NCBI RefSeq assembly: GCF_011386835.1
Contig: NC_088791.1
Span: forward strand, 24,588,998 to 24,652,997
Source of the DNA: Chrysemys picta bellii
Lineage: Eukaryota > Chordata > Testudines > Emydidae
DNA: 64,000 nt
Direction: 5' to 3'
Shown piece after piece: positions 35,180 to 47,344 of this stretch. Every line of letters begins with the position of its first letter. Position 1 is the first letter of the stretch. The translations under genes were made by a program, and so were the position numbers. The notes beneath the pieces are model-generated. The model was not told the DNA's origin. It did no database searches and saw only the letters and a program-made list of their open reading frames with translations.

Positions 35180-35522
35180 CAAAAAGAACAGGAGTACTTG
35201 TGGCACCTTAGAGACTAACAAATTTATTTGAGCATAAGCTTTCGTGGGCTACAGCCCAATTCATCGGATGCATAGAATGGAACATATAGTGAGGAGATAT
35301 ATATACACATACAGAGAACATGAAAAGGTGGGAGTTGCCCTACCAACTCTAAGAGGCTAATTAATTAAGATGAGCAATTATCAGCAGGAGAAAAAAAACA
35401 AAACAAAAAAAACCTTTTGTAGTGATAACCAAGATGGCCCATTTCAGACAGTTTGACAAGAAGGTGTGAGGATACTTAACATGGGGAAATAGATTCAATG
35501 TGTGTAATGGCTCAGCCATTCC
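35180..35522 (-). mobile_element. 5'-truncated PLE insertion with 12-bp target duplication
   Basis: Element-strand sequence starts just after the end of the endonuclease frame (GGGAATGGCTGAGCCATTAC) and runs to CTCCTGTTCTTTTTG, matching the 3' 300 bp of the PLE at 30887 with moderate divergence. It is flanked by a perfect duplication CAGATCTATTCA (35168-35179 and 35523-35534). The hammerhead-like motif lies at 35232-35271, with core CCGATGA here. Clear evidence of reverse-transcription-based insertion of a short tail. Confidence 0.9.
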
Positions 35523-35624
35523 CAGATCTATTCAGACACAAATATTCTCATGAGTACTGGAAGCAGTGTAATCCTAAACAAAACAAGCATGGGATTGTAG
35601 ATGGAGGGTACTACTGTATAGCAT

Positions 35625-35825
35625 GATAGTGGCTGGATCACTGACTTTTGAGACCTTAGTTCTCAGCCTGGCTCTGCCATTGACCCACTTCGTTGCTCTC
35701 TCTCTTTGTAAAATGGGGATAACAATCCTTACTTCCCCTCTCCCTCCCAGAGATGTTGCAGGGTTCAAGTACATAATGTTTGTAAAGGCTTTGAATATTT
35801 AAAATGCTGCACTGATGCTGTAGCT
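35625..35825 (-). repeat. MIR-like SINE
   Basis: The plus strand reads TCTCAGCCTGGCTCTGCCAT, then TTTGTAAAATGGGGATAACA and TGTTTGTAAAGGCTTTGAAT, the reverse complement of a MIR element in the order 3' half to core. Confidence 0.7.
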
Positions 35826-36863
35826 CACATGTATTTGACAGTAATGAAAAGGGGGATGTATTTGCTTGCATTTTCTTAACTACTGTGGTCTAGTGTTTCC
35901 TGGGAGGAAAATGATATGTGAAAAGAGCCAGTGTCTAGCGTACAATGCAGCAGGCTCTATTTTGAGAATGACATCTGTTAAAAATTAGAGTGAAGTCCAA
36001 GTGGCTGATTGGTTTGGGTTTCGTATGCCTGCATGCATTAACTCCTGCATGAAACATGGAATTTTTATTCTAATTGACCCACACAGGACATGAACAACAC
36101 AGTAAAAGCTATGGAAAAGGAGCAATTACCTGATTCAGGAAGATGTGGTGGTCCCCCTCTGATTCTGGCCCTATAGCTGAAGCAGAAGTACCTTATCCTC
36201 ATTTTGGTCTTTTTCTAGCAGAGCCTGTTTTTCCAACGTGGGTGCACTCAAGTGCGTGCCTTGTCTAAGTGGTGTACACATGTGTGTGAAAACTGGTGTG
36301 CCTAACCACTTAAGGCCATTTAGACACACAGGGCCAGATTGTGCCATCAAAGCACATGGCAGTGTTAAGAACTATGCAAAATCAGACTTCCCCACAGGAG
36401 TCCTAGGAGGCATGATGCCTCTTCCAGCTCCTTTCTTCTCTGCTACACGCAGCCTCCTCCATGCACGTGATCAGAGGAGCTTGATCTATGTCCCTAGCTC
36501 CCCCAACCCTGGAGTGCGCTACATCTCCGAGTGTGCTAGGAGGAAGTAATCCCTGTGCTCCTTTGACAGCAGAGACTGCAATTGAGCATGCCCTTGTGAT
36601 GGGAGGTACAAGGGCTTAAAAGTTTTTTGTCCTCTCCCTGTGTCCCCTGTATACTCAACCAGGTCCATAGCTGGCGTATCCCACTCAAATCAGTTATATG
36701 CAATTGCTTGTTTCCATCTTTGAACATCAGGCCCATAGTGTTGGTATACTCTTTGGGATTATAAATGTTTTATGAAAACCGCGGTCTAGACCTATGCAGA
36801 AAAAAGTGTGTGTTGATTTGCAATTCACCGTGTGACATATGGTCTGAAAAAGACAGCTTCATG
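35826..36863. other. Unassigned non-coding DNA
   Basis: No gene or repeat family recognised. A 103-codon plus-strand frame at 36238-36549 has no motif. Confidence 0.4.
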
Positions 36864-36926
36864 GGGCCAAATTTATCCCTGTTGTTTTCTGAAATCGATG
36901 GACTACACTAGGGAAGAATTTGGCCC
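36864..36926. repeat. Short hairpin MITE, CAATG-core type
   Basis: Termini GGGCCAAATTTATCCCTG and TAGGGAAGAATTTGGCCC are inverted repeats with a degenerate core. 63 bp, related in style to the elements at 33973 and 61039. Confidence 0.6.
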
Positions 36927-38419
36927 TATAAATATTAGCATTTGGAAGGTGTCACAGCAAAAGGACCCTGTCTACAAAGCAATAGATTCCTGTTAAATGT
37001 ATAATCTCTTCTATCATGGACTGGATTTCTGATTCTCCAAAAAATAAAAATAATTGATGCCTAGGTCATTGAATAAGGCCAGCAGTCAAAGTCACGAGGA
37101 AAGCCTAGAAAAATGTTTGACTGTAGATATCTTCCAGGGACTGGCAGTACTGTGTTTTTTTTTGTTTGTTTTTTGTTTTTTGTTTTTGTTTTTTTAAACA
37201 AATGGATGAAACGTTGTAAATTCTTCAGAATCAATAATAAGTCAAACAAAAATAGCATCAGAAGACTGAGCAAAGCAGATAGCAGCTAAGCTTTTGCAAG
37301 TCTCCAAAATGACTCTCAGACTGCCAAAATAACTGAAGGTTATCAAGAAGTCTTGGGAAATATATGTATCTTAAAAAGTCTTTGGCTGGTAAGGCCTTTG
37401 TCAAGGGACATGAGGAAACAAGTGAAATGATGCAGCTGAGTATATGCTTCCTCACTCCATTTCTGTTTTTTGAATATTTTCTCTATCATTATTGCATTAG
37501 TCCTTACTAAGTACAGTTACTCTGCAATAATCTTGTAGTCATTTTGTAATTATTTCTTCCCTGTAGATTATGCCTGAAGTGTTTGTGTACTATTGTACTT
37601 AGAGAATGAGCATAGGCTTTTTATAAATAGTCCAGGCTGAAATGTACCATGTATATGTAGCTGCAGAACAAAATGATATTATTGGTGAGCATCTCTCTTA
37701 AAAGCTATTTGCCAAAATGCTTTACAGATTAAAATAGACTTTCAGAACTAAGTAATAAATAAAAGGAGGAAGAGAGAAGCTAAAGGGAATGTAATAAGTT
37801 GGGGGAAGGTGTTTTCAGCTGTGATTTGAAATGAGATGGAGAGTCAATGAAGCAGAGGGATACAAGGAGGCTGATCCAGAGATCAAAGATTGTGATTGCA
37901 CCAGCAGTGTTAAGATAGTCTGGAGCTAGTACCTTACTGCTCCTTTAATGAGGCTTGTGCAGGTGAATTAGAGATGTAACATGGATTATAGTATGTATAA
38001 TATTGCATCTGTAATTGTGTATGGAGTTTCAGACTTTCCAAGAGATTCAAATATGCAAATATTCCTGAATGGAGGGCAATGTAAGTCATTCTTATTTTCA
38101 AACAGAAGCTTAAGTTGCACATCAGATGCAGTATCACGGGTAGGATGCAGACATTCATATGAATGGCATTAGTGTGTAAGAATCCTGTAAAAAAAGCATA
38201 ATATTGCTCCCATTACCCTCACAATTCCTCACTCCCCTATCCTCAGACGTTACGTTCCCGTAGATCACAATAATTCCTCATTTTGTGATCACTGAATTGT
38301 GAGCAGAGGTGAAATAGTGACCATCTTAAATTTCTGCAAAGTTGACTACATCCTGATACCACCATGCAGCTTGGTGTCTAAGCCCCATCAGGGTCCTCAA
38401 ACTAGGCATTTTCCTGCCT
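36927..38419. other. Mostly unassigned; ancient SINE-like trace
   Basis: A T/G low-complexity tract lies at 37155-37196. From about 37700 to 37920, phrases such as TGTTTTCAGCTGTGATTTGA and AGGAGGCTGATCCAGAGATC resemble an old amniote repeat that I cannot name with certainty. No gene seen. Confidence 0.35.
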
Positions 38420-38427
38420 GTCTCACC

Positions 38428-38564
38428 CATAGGTGCTGGAACTAGGAGTGCGGGGGGTGTTGCAGCACCCCCTGGCTTGAAGCGGTATCCATTATAGACA
38501 AGGTTTACAGTTTGGTTCAATGGCTCTCAGCACCCCCGTTATAAAAATTGTTCCAGCACCCCTG
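38428..38564. mobile_element. hAT MITE with perfect 8-bp target duplication
   Basis: Starts CATAGGTGCTGGAAC and ends GTTCCAGCACCCCTG, inverted repeats of about 12 bp with CA...TG ends. The perfect duplication GTCTCACC flanks it (38420-38427 and 38565-38572). 137 bp, no coding capacity. The 8-bp duplication assigns it to hAT. Confidence 0.88.
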
Positions 38565-38572
38565 GTCTCACC

Positions 38573-41500
38573 TGATCCAATAACCGTTCTCAGTAACCAC
38601 CTAATGCAGCTGAAAAACTAAGTACCCTTTGAGGATCTAGCCCCAAGCATGAAATTCAAATATATCAAGAGAATTTTCAGAACAGGCAAAATAAGACCCA
38701 TCTTTTAAAGCCTCATAAGAAAATCTACTCATAGTCTAAACAGAAGTCTCAAACAACATGATAGTTCTTAAGGTTCCATTTATTTTCAGATCAGTGCCCT
38801 TTTTGAGAAACGATGCTAATGAAAGCGAACAATTTTAAATGTATAATGGGGAGGGAGGGAGAAAGCAAAATAATAATGGTAAGAGTGGATTCAGACCAAG
38901 AATAAGGAAATGCCTTTGTGTCCAGCTATTATAGGAACATGATGCAACACATAGCAATGATATGTAATATGATTCACTATACCATCTCAAGCTGTGATTT
39001 CATCAAATCATTGATGATGAACAGGGTTGGACTAAGCCACTAACGGATGAAAGACCCCACTACAGAGACACCTAAATGCTGATGAAAGTGTTTCTCTTAA
39101 CACTTATCACTCTGAGTTAGTAGTGAAGCATCATGACTCATCATGGCATTAGTGGGGCGTTCACTGCTGGAGACATCATCTTTTGTGGTTATTAAAAATC
39201 CCATGGCACTTCACAGTAGTCAGGGTGGCTGTTCCTATTGTTTTCTCAAAAGTCCACTGGACAATGTTTTGCCCACCTAAGTCACCCCTGGAGTTTAATT
39301 TGGAAATCATCAGTATCATAGTTGCAGCCTCCACTCTTCCTCAACCTACAGCCCACTCTGCACTGTCATATGTCAGAAGGGCCTGGGTCCTTAGCCCCTT
39401 CCATGTGTATTTTTGAAGGAGGAGATGGTTTGGAGCAAGGTATGTTGGGCTCTGTCAGCCCTATTTCATGGGGCCTACCATTTGCGGTTAGGTAGCTGAC
39501 AGCCTTTGTACAATCAGCCACAGGTATCACCAGCAGAATTACTATGTGCCACTTACAAAAATTATTTGTTTTTTTAAAGTGGGGGTAAGGCTTCAGTACC
39601 ACTAAGGTATCATAATTTGAAAACTTCTTGTGGGGGTGAGAGCAACATTTTAAACTATCATCTGAAATGAAACCTCTTGCATTCCCACCTGTAATTTTCC
39701 CCACAATCCTCTCTCCAACATTGCATGGCAATATGAAGACATTAAATATGGCAATATGAAGAAATTCTGATTTTTCTATTAATAAATCTGTGGCCTGACT
39801 TACTGCTCCAATTTGAGTCTCCAATCATCCTGGTATTTTAATTATTGAAATTAAATGCCAAGCTAACAATTGTTTTGATCCCCATTTCTCTTCACCAGCA
39901 ATGACTTCTTAAAGTCAAAAATGTAAGAAGTGCATATAGTTCCTACATTACAGATGACTATTCAAACATGGGGCTCTTTATTTTTATTTTTTTTTCCAAA
40001 TTGGATCCAAAACCACCATACTGAAGAGGTGATATTATTACCCCCATCGACTTGAGCATGAATGGTAAGGGCTTGATCCTGCCAGATACTGAGCATTGTG
40101 GTCCCAGTGAAGCAAAACACTTAAGCATGTGCTTAAATTTAAGCTTGAGTAGTCCCAGTCAGTGATAGAAGACAGTCTTTTAAAAATAAAATGTTTGTTT
40201 TACTACAGAAGCATAAAAGTCAGACCATTTCCCCCCCATATTTTTTCTTGTGTTCCTTAAAAATACATAAAAACTCTGTTGCTGGCAATAAATGGAACAT
40301 TCACCAAATTGGCCAAAGCTCAAATGGCCATGGGGATTGAATTGCACTTTTACCCACTAACGAGGCTTCCAGCAGGCCAACATTGGCAAGATGGTGACGA
40401 GAAGTTTCTCCTGCCATTATCCATGATATTTTGGCTATGTGAGTAAACAGGGGAACATCATCATCAGGGTTTCTATGTGAAATCTGTCACCAGTGCTGAA
40501 TGACAAGGGGACTTAGTTGGCTTAGGAGATACAAAACCTTTTTCACCTACAAGTCACCACTTCAAATCCAACTTAGATTAATAAGTTAAAGTGACCATAT
40601 AGGCTACATGGTGGCCAGTATTAAATAATATTGGTGGGCTCAGTTTTTTATTAGACAGATATCCACACCACAAAACCATCTTAACTGGCATCCTTTCTGA
40701 CAGTTTGAAGAGAGAGACCAAGACCTGAATGGGAATGGAGAGGGAACTCTATTCTTATCTGGAGAGTTGGACTCTTCAAACCAGGCTTGAGACACATATG
40801 AGGAAGCTTCTATGGCTGCTGCCAATGCTTTATCTGTGATATGGCTAAGTGGAAAACCTCTATCCCCAGAGCTATCCATCTAGCATTTCCCATGAACACT
40901 ATCATGTTCTGAAGAACAGAGAATTTCATTATAGAAACCAAGAGAACAAAGAGTTTACAACAATTTTTTTTAAGTGCGCGTGTGTCTTCCCTTGCCAGAC
41001 TGAGAACTCGTATGGCAAAATTCACTCCAGGATGAATCTTTATGGGCAGTTTTATAAACAGTTGAACAAAGGCGTCTGCAATTTAGGCGCTGGCCTACTT
41101 TCTCTCTTAGTGTTGGGAACAGCAATATTAGAAATTTAGTGCTTTAACTGATGTGAAGATTGAGCTGTGCTGGCAGTACCAATTTTGTAACATAAAGTGG
41201 GTTAGCAAGAGGTTTTCATTGTTAGAGTTTTCACAACATCAGTAACCAATTTCAAATCCAGAATACTTCTGCTCAGAAAGACCCAGCATGAAATGATATA
41301 ATCGTAAATTTCATTGCATCAAAGTGCAATGATTTCTCTGGGTGCTGTCAGTCAAGCATCAGATCATATTGCAAATGAATTAGAAAATGTATACAAAGAA
41401 TAGTTTTCTTTCAAAAGTAATGGAAGTCGGAAAAAAAGTTCATTTGAAAGGAAGGAGACCAAACTGTCAAGGAAATGCATCTGTGAACTTGATGTAGTGC

Positions 41501-42180
41501 TCAATATGATAGGGTAAATGGAATGTTTATTATAATGCTTCAGACATACATAGGGACAGTCTGCTGTTCACCCTACAAGATTAAAAAAGCTTCTTCTATT
41601 TTAGTCAACTTTCCCATAATGTTAGAATTTAGCTGTATTATATAACAAATTTAACTCAGGCGGCATCCGATGTTATTACATCAAGTGCTACATTCATAAA
41701 AACACAGTCACCATGGCAATACTGTACATTCAGGTCATATAGACGAGTCTCTGCAGTTGGACAAGTTCTAGCAATTGTAGACTGCTTTCTTTTTTTATTA
41801 TCAGTCATCTTTCTACCTCAGAAAGCTCAAAAAATGAATCTCATAATTTATTTTTCTGCTTAAGTTCCTGTGCTCTCCAGGTTCCTTTGCATTTTTCCTT
41901 TGTCCTCGTTGGTATTTTTAAAGTATTGCACAAAATTGCATTACTTTGTTCATGTAGGGCTGATTCAGAGCCCACTGAAGTCAGTAGATGTCTTTCTGAA
42001 TCTGTGCATTGGAGCATCAAACTGTCTACCTAGAACTATTTTTTTAAATGTCTGTTCAGTCTGGTTCTGTGTCACATCATCTAGTATGTCCATATTGCAA
42101 AAGAGTGTGAAGTAAAACTATCCTACAGCATTCACAGAAAACAGTTTTGTTCAGAGTGGATGTGTGTGGTGAGTGGGAGG
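38573..42180. other. Unassigned non-coding DNA
   Basis: No gene recognised in 3.6 kb. A 92-bp stretch at 40069-40160 with GGGCTTGATCCTGCC, AAGCATGTGCTTAAATTTAA and GAGTAGTCCCAGT resembles a common hairpin repeat of amniotes. A 152-codon minus-strand frame at 39366-39824 has no motif. A possible RFX-type site lies at 41709-41722. Confidence 0.4.
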
Positions 42181-42770
42181 GTACAAAGAGAGACATCTCC
42201 CCCCCTCCACACACACACGCACATGCACACAAATGCCAGGGGATACCATCTGCAAGTGGGGAGAAATGTTGGTCCTGCCACTGAACCCAACTAGGGAAAC
42301 CATCACATGAGTAAGGTTTATACTTATGATAATAAGGTTTACAGAATCAGACCCATAATTACATGATGTATTTTTGAAGTTAAAAGGGAATCTCAAATAG
42401 AAATAAAATAGAGGTAGTATTTTCTCAAAAACAAGCAAATCTTGTGTAAAAGGAAAATCTCTGATCTATTGGATAAATTATAATCCAAAGCATTCCCCTA
42501 TATTAGGAATATTTTAGTATATAAATTTGTTTCATCTAATCAATCAACTATTTGCATGCTCACAGGCAATAGCTTTAACACATTTATACTAGAACTTCAA
42601 TCGTCTACATATATTATCTTTCTTAATGTTTGCCATGTTTGCCTCTTGTTAAATAAAATGCAGTGTGAAGAAGCCCATGGAAAATCAAAAGCTAATTAAA
42701 AACCTCTTAATGAAGAAAAACATTATCCCACAAGTGTGTTGCCACAAGAGAGTTTGGGGCTTGTTCACAT

Positions 42771-43570
42771 AGAATCATAGAAATGCAGAGTTGGACAAGA
42801 CCTCAAGAGATCATCTAGTCCAGCCACTGAGTCAGGACCAGGAATACCTAATCCCTGACAGGTGTTTGTCTAATCTGTACTTAAAACCTCCTATGATGGG
42901 GATTCCACAAACTCCCTGGGAAGGCTATTCCAGTGCTTAAATATCCTTGTAGCTGGAAAGATTTTCCAAATATCTAACCTAAATCTTCCTTGCAGCAGAT
43001 TAAGCCCAATACTTGTTGTCCTACCTTCACTGGACATGGTGATCAGTTGATCTCCATCCTCTTTATAATAGTCCTTAACATATTTGAAGATTTATCAGGT
43101 ACCCCCTCAGACTTCTTTTCATAAAAGAACTGGATATTTTTAGTTTTAACTTTTCCTCAGAGGTCAGGTTTTCTAAACCTTTTATCATTTTTGTTGCTCT
43201 CTTCTAGATTCTCTCCAGTTTGTCCTATTTTTTCCTAAAATTTGGTACTCAGAACTGACACCCTGCTCCAGCTGAGTAAAATAGGACAATTATCACTTGT
43301 ATCTTACACATGACACTTCTGTGAATACACACCAGAATTCTATTAATTTTTTTAGCGACTGCATCACATTGTTGGCTCATGTTCAATTTGTGATCCACTA
43401 TAGTCCCCAGATCCTTTTCAGCAGTGCTGCCACCTGACCATTTATTCCCCGTTTTGTAGTTGTGCATTTGATTTTTCCTTCCTAAGCGTAGTACTTTGCA
43501 TTCATCTTGATGGAATTTCATCTTGTTGATTTCAGACCAATTCTCTGATTTGTCAAGGTTTGACACTCGT
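42771..43570 (-). mobile_element. CR1 LINE 3' portion, 0.8 kb
   Basis: The plus strand starts AGAATCATAGAAATGCAGAG and continues with ATCATCTAGTCCAGCCACTG, the reverse complement of the CR1 3' end. Toward 43566 the minus strand encodes LDKSENWSEINKMKFHQDEC, AEKDLGTIVDHKLNMSQQCD and RILVCIHRSVMCK, the RT thumb. 5'-truncated near 43570, with multiple stops and frameshifts in the C-terminal part. Confidence 0.85.
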
Positions 43571-44679
43571 TAACATTTACAGTAAGGGTGGTTTGTACCA
43601 CTCTGGCAGTGTAAAGGATCTTAGAGGGAGTGTAAATATAATGTAGGCCCATTTTACAGACCCTTCACTTTACCAGACTGGTGTAAAGCAGCTTCAGTGT
43701 AAATGGGAATCAGGTTGTGTGTTTTATTTGTTAACATAACAAACTTTCATTTATGAAAAAAGACCAAATAATATTATAATCAAGCTGCTTGTGCTAGTTC
43801 TACACACTGTAGTAGATACAAATATAGGAGTATGCAGTAGTAGACAGAAGTTTCCATACAGAATCAAACCATGGATACATCTCTCTCATCTACCTAATCT
43901 GAGATACCTACTCAAGTATCTTGCCTCTGGCTAAGAAACAAATTGTCTCTCCATGTGTACAGTGGATGAGCAGCATGATTCACTGTTATCGGTGATATTA
44001 GAAGACGCTACTCTGTGGAAAAGATCATTTTTTCCATAATAAGTAACTCCAGGGTTTTGAAAAGGTGAAATACCAGGGCTATTAGATTTCTTTATTCTAT
44101 GAACACTGATTAAAAATTAAACCTCATTGACATTACCTTCATGTTATGTATTGTAGACTTTATGACAGCACTGTATTTATCGACAGAGTAAGTAGGCAGT
44201 TTCATTCATAAAGTAACCAATTTGTTCTTTAACAAGTTTTATAGAATTCATTTACTGTTTTCCACTCCTACGCTGATTTTCTTGTTGTATCCAAATTATG
44301 ATGCATCACATGGCTAAAACCCATTACTGTATTTTTCTTTGTTTTCTTTAATTTACATTCCATGTGATGTATCCTGCTAGGAAGGAAAATAAAGTAAAAC
44401 ATTTTAAAATAACTAAGGTTTTGAATCTCATATGTTTTCCATAAACAAAGAGTAATTATATATTTAATATTAGATTAAGTGAAAATAGAACCAAGAAGAC
44501 AAAAGTAAAAGCACTGTAAGAGCACAGTGTCTCTCTCCTGTGTAACATGCTGTATCTTCTCTCCATCACAGAATGGAAGCTGACTCTGCAGACAGATGAC
44601 TTCTAGGACTTCTAAGGCAATACACGGAAAACAAAATATTAATTATTGCATAGCTGCATAAACCTCAAAATCAAGGCTG
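43571..44679. other. Unassigned AT-rich DNA
   Basis: No gene or repeat recognised by eye. Confidence 0.4.
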
Positions 44680-44970
44680 TATTTCATAGCTTCAGGAATT
44701 CTAAGGCCAGAAGGGACCATTATGGTTATGTAGTCTGACCTCTGGCATAATAAAGGCCATTGAATTTAATTCAGTATGTTTAGAATGTATTTAATAGAAA
44801 TACATCCAATCTTGATTTAAAAATTTCAAGTGTTGGAAGATCCACCACGTGCCTTAATAAGTAGTTCCAACAGTTAATTATCCTCCCAGTTAGAAATGCA
44901 TGGCTTATTTCTAGCCTGAATTTATCTAGCTTCAGCTTCCAGCCACTGAATATTGATATTAGATCTTTTT
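44680..44970 (-). mobile_element. CR1 3'-end fragment
   Basis: The plus strand has ATTCTAAGGCCAGAAGGGAC, ATGTAGTCTGACCTCTGGCA, CATCCAATCTTGATTTAAAA and AGCCTGAATTTATCTAGCTT, the reverse complement of the CR1 3' UTR and ORF2 end. Same lineage style as 24757-24970 and 57443. Confidence 0.8.
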
Positions 44971-45574
44971 AAAAAAGACAGATTGTGAATCGTTACACTC
45001 AATGTTTGTTTTAAAAGTATTTTATTTTTAAAAAATCTAAGAAGACACTGTATACTACTAATATAACTCAAAAATTTGAAATATTATTTTTTATTAAAAA
45101 GTCCGTACATTGCTGAGATCTAGAATTTACAAGGTTTTTGAACCTGCATCTGATTTGGCTCATACTCATCTCTGTTCTTGAGTCTTATATTTCCTTATTC
45201 CCTATTTATACCTTGCTTGGTTTAGCAGAGGCAGCATATTATGAGTTCATTTAGCTTTTATGTTTGTTTAAATGTGTTCCTATAATAACATGATATCTTT
45301 AGGGACTGTGGAATCGTTTGGAGGAAAAATTACCTCATTCTTTGTAACAGTATTTTGTCTGGCTATTACTTTTCTGTATTTTTTCCTACTGGTTTTTGAT
45401 GCCTAGCACATGCACTTCTAATAACAACTAGAAGGTCATTGCTATTATGGATCCAGTCAAGACCTGTACTAGGGGTGTAATAGATTCACATCTTCTGTGA
45501 CTCAGACACAGAGGGGGAAATATTACACACACTGACAAGTAGGATAAGTATGAGGATTCTCAGTGTAATTAATA

Positions 45575-45795
45575 AAAGGTTTCAGAGTAGCAGCCGTGTT
45601 AGTCTGTATCCGCAAAAAGAAGAACAGGAGGACTTGTGGCACCTTAGAGACTAACAAATTTATTAGAGCATAAGCTTTCGTGGACTATAGCCCACTTCTT
45701 CGGCATCCGAAGAAGTGGGCTATAGTCCACGAAAGCTTATGCTCTAATAAATTTGTTAGTCTCTAAGGTGCCACAAGTCCTCCTGTTCTTCTTTT
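45575..45795. mobile_element. Palindromic PLE-end insertion with 13-bp target duplication
   Basis: Bounded by a perfect duplication AGTGTAATTAATA (45562-45574 and 45796-45808). Inside, arms 45615-45703 and 45707-45795 are exact reverse complements of 89 bp around the 3-nt spacer CAT. Each arm is the PLE 3' end (AAGCTTATGCTCTAATAAAT, then GTGCCACAAGTCCTCC), joined head to head inside stem I of the hammerhead-like motif. The left arm alone carries a further 40-bp tail (CAGAGTAGCAGCCGTGTTAG on the plus strand). One insertion event made the whole structure. Confidence 0.92.
45703..45742 (+). ncRNA. Hammerhead-like motif, right arm of palindrome
   Basis: Plus strand: GCAT, CCGAAGA, extra A, stem II GTGGGC-TATA-GTCCAC, GAAA, AGCTT, ATGC. 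Stem I and stem II are complete. In the mirror-image left arm the GCAT strand of stem I is lost at the junction, so only the right arm keeps the whole motif. Confidence 0.5.
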
Positions 45796-45864
45796 AGTGT
45801 AATTAATAGACATTGGGGGTTCTGACCAAATCTTAGATTGGTCTAGTGTAGGTTGCATTGTACT

Positions 45865-45975
45865 TGGATAGGGACTTTTTGGGACAGGGACAGTCCTTTT
45901 TGTGTGTTTGTATAGAGCCTACCACAACAGAGCCCTGGTCCATGACTGGGTCTCCTAGGCATTACTATTTACATA
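45865..45975 (+). repeat. Ancient SINE/LINE tail
   Basis: TTTGTATAGAGCCTACCACA, then CTGGTCCATGACTGGG and TCTCCTAGGCATTACT resemble a common amniote repeat tail (GCGCCTAGCACAATGGGG...). A related piece is at 62345-62400. Confidence 0.5.
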
Positions 45976-47344
45976 ATAATAATTAGGATTTTTTGCTGAA
46001 AATCTTTTTGTTTTGGTTTCCCATTTTTGGTTTTGGAGGCTCCCTGTGGGTGAATGTAGGCACCATTCCTTTTTACTTGTAGTGTATTTACTCTGAGCTT
46101 TTCACCAGTTATGAAGAGTTTCTTTGAATTCTCTTGGCAAATATATCATTGAGGTGACTGTAACACAAAAGATATTGCTGTATCAATACTCCTTGTTAAA
46201 TCTCTCTATTATTGTGGCTTTTAACCTTGATACTTCTGCCAGGTATTTGTGGATTCAGCAGGAATCATCCACATTTGAAGCGGATTGGGCAGTTTCCGTT
46301 GCTTTCTTATGTCAAACCTGGCAGCTCGTGCTGGGCAAAACTTGCTCCAAAATATAAAAAATACAAGAGGCTCAATGAAGGTTTAACAGATTGTTGAACA
46401 GTGTTCTGGAATGTTTGTGTGACCCTGAGTGTAGGCTTTCACTTTAATGGATTGCACTATAGCTATAGCAGTAGTAAGCTAAAGAGGATTGCATTGATAC
46501 TGTACACTCAGGTGCTTTATAAGTATTGTATAACTCTTAGAATTAAATTAATATGAGATTATATTCTACAATGTATGGACTCTGTTCTAATTAATTGAAA
46601 ATCATTTTAAATGAAATGGTCACCTCCTTGGCTTGTTTAAAGCAACAAATTGTCATTTACTTCAATGGAGCTATGCTGATTTATACTAGCTGATAATTTG
46701 GCTAGTTTAGCTACTTTGTATGTCAAGTATTATGGATTTTTGTTTCAGTAAGGCTGCTTTTGGGATTTGACCCTCTTTGAATTATATTTGTTCACAAATC
46801 CAGTAAACATTTATTGTTGGGGATGAGGACAAGTAGGACCTCTTCAAAATCAGTTCTGTGTATTGAAACACGTAATCAAATCACAAAGAAAATCCTTTAC
46901 CAGTGTTACAAAATTAGATTACCTGCAAATATTTGCACACAGAAAAAGTAACATTTAAGTATATTATCCTCATTCATCTAGTGGTGAAAAGGTAATTTCC
47001 AAACTCTTCAAACGCTGCATTAAAAATTAAAAACCTACAATCAATTAATATTAGCCTAACTTAAACCCATAAACTGTATTCTTAAACCATCCTATACTGT
47101 CATTCAATTTCAGAATTCCTTAAATATTGGATGATCTGACACATAAAACATTAAGTTCAGTGGAAAGAGCTTCAGCAGGTGTAAACCAGCCCACCAATGT
47201 CATTCATATATATATACATGCGTATATATATACACACACACACACACAGAGGACTTGTCCATGCAGATAATTAGTGCACAACAAGCCAGGGTATAAACCT
47301 ACATCACGCTAGTTTGCCGTGTACTAAGTCACCCTAGTGTGCTT
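45976..47344. other. Unassigned AT-rich DNA
   Basis: No gene seen. The microsatellite near 47206-47249 (TA/CA) is listed separately. A short overlapping frame pair at 46124-46397 shows no motif. Confidence 0.4.
47206..47249. repeat. (TA)n/(CA)n compound microsatellite
   Basis: Interrupted TA repeats followed by ten CA units. Confidence 0.9.

Noticed and set aside
39366..39824. 152-codon minus-strand open frame
   Set aside because: No motif, no splice context, no similarity that I recognise.
45615..45795. Palindrome as a transcription terminator or bacterial attachment site
   Set aside because: The sequence is clearly a PLE end in a vertebrate background and carries eukaryotic target duplications.
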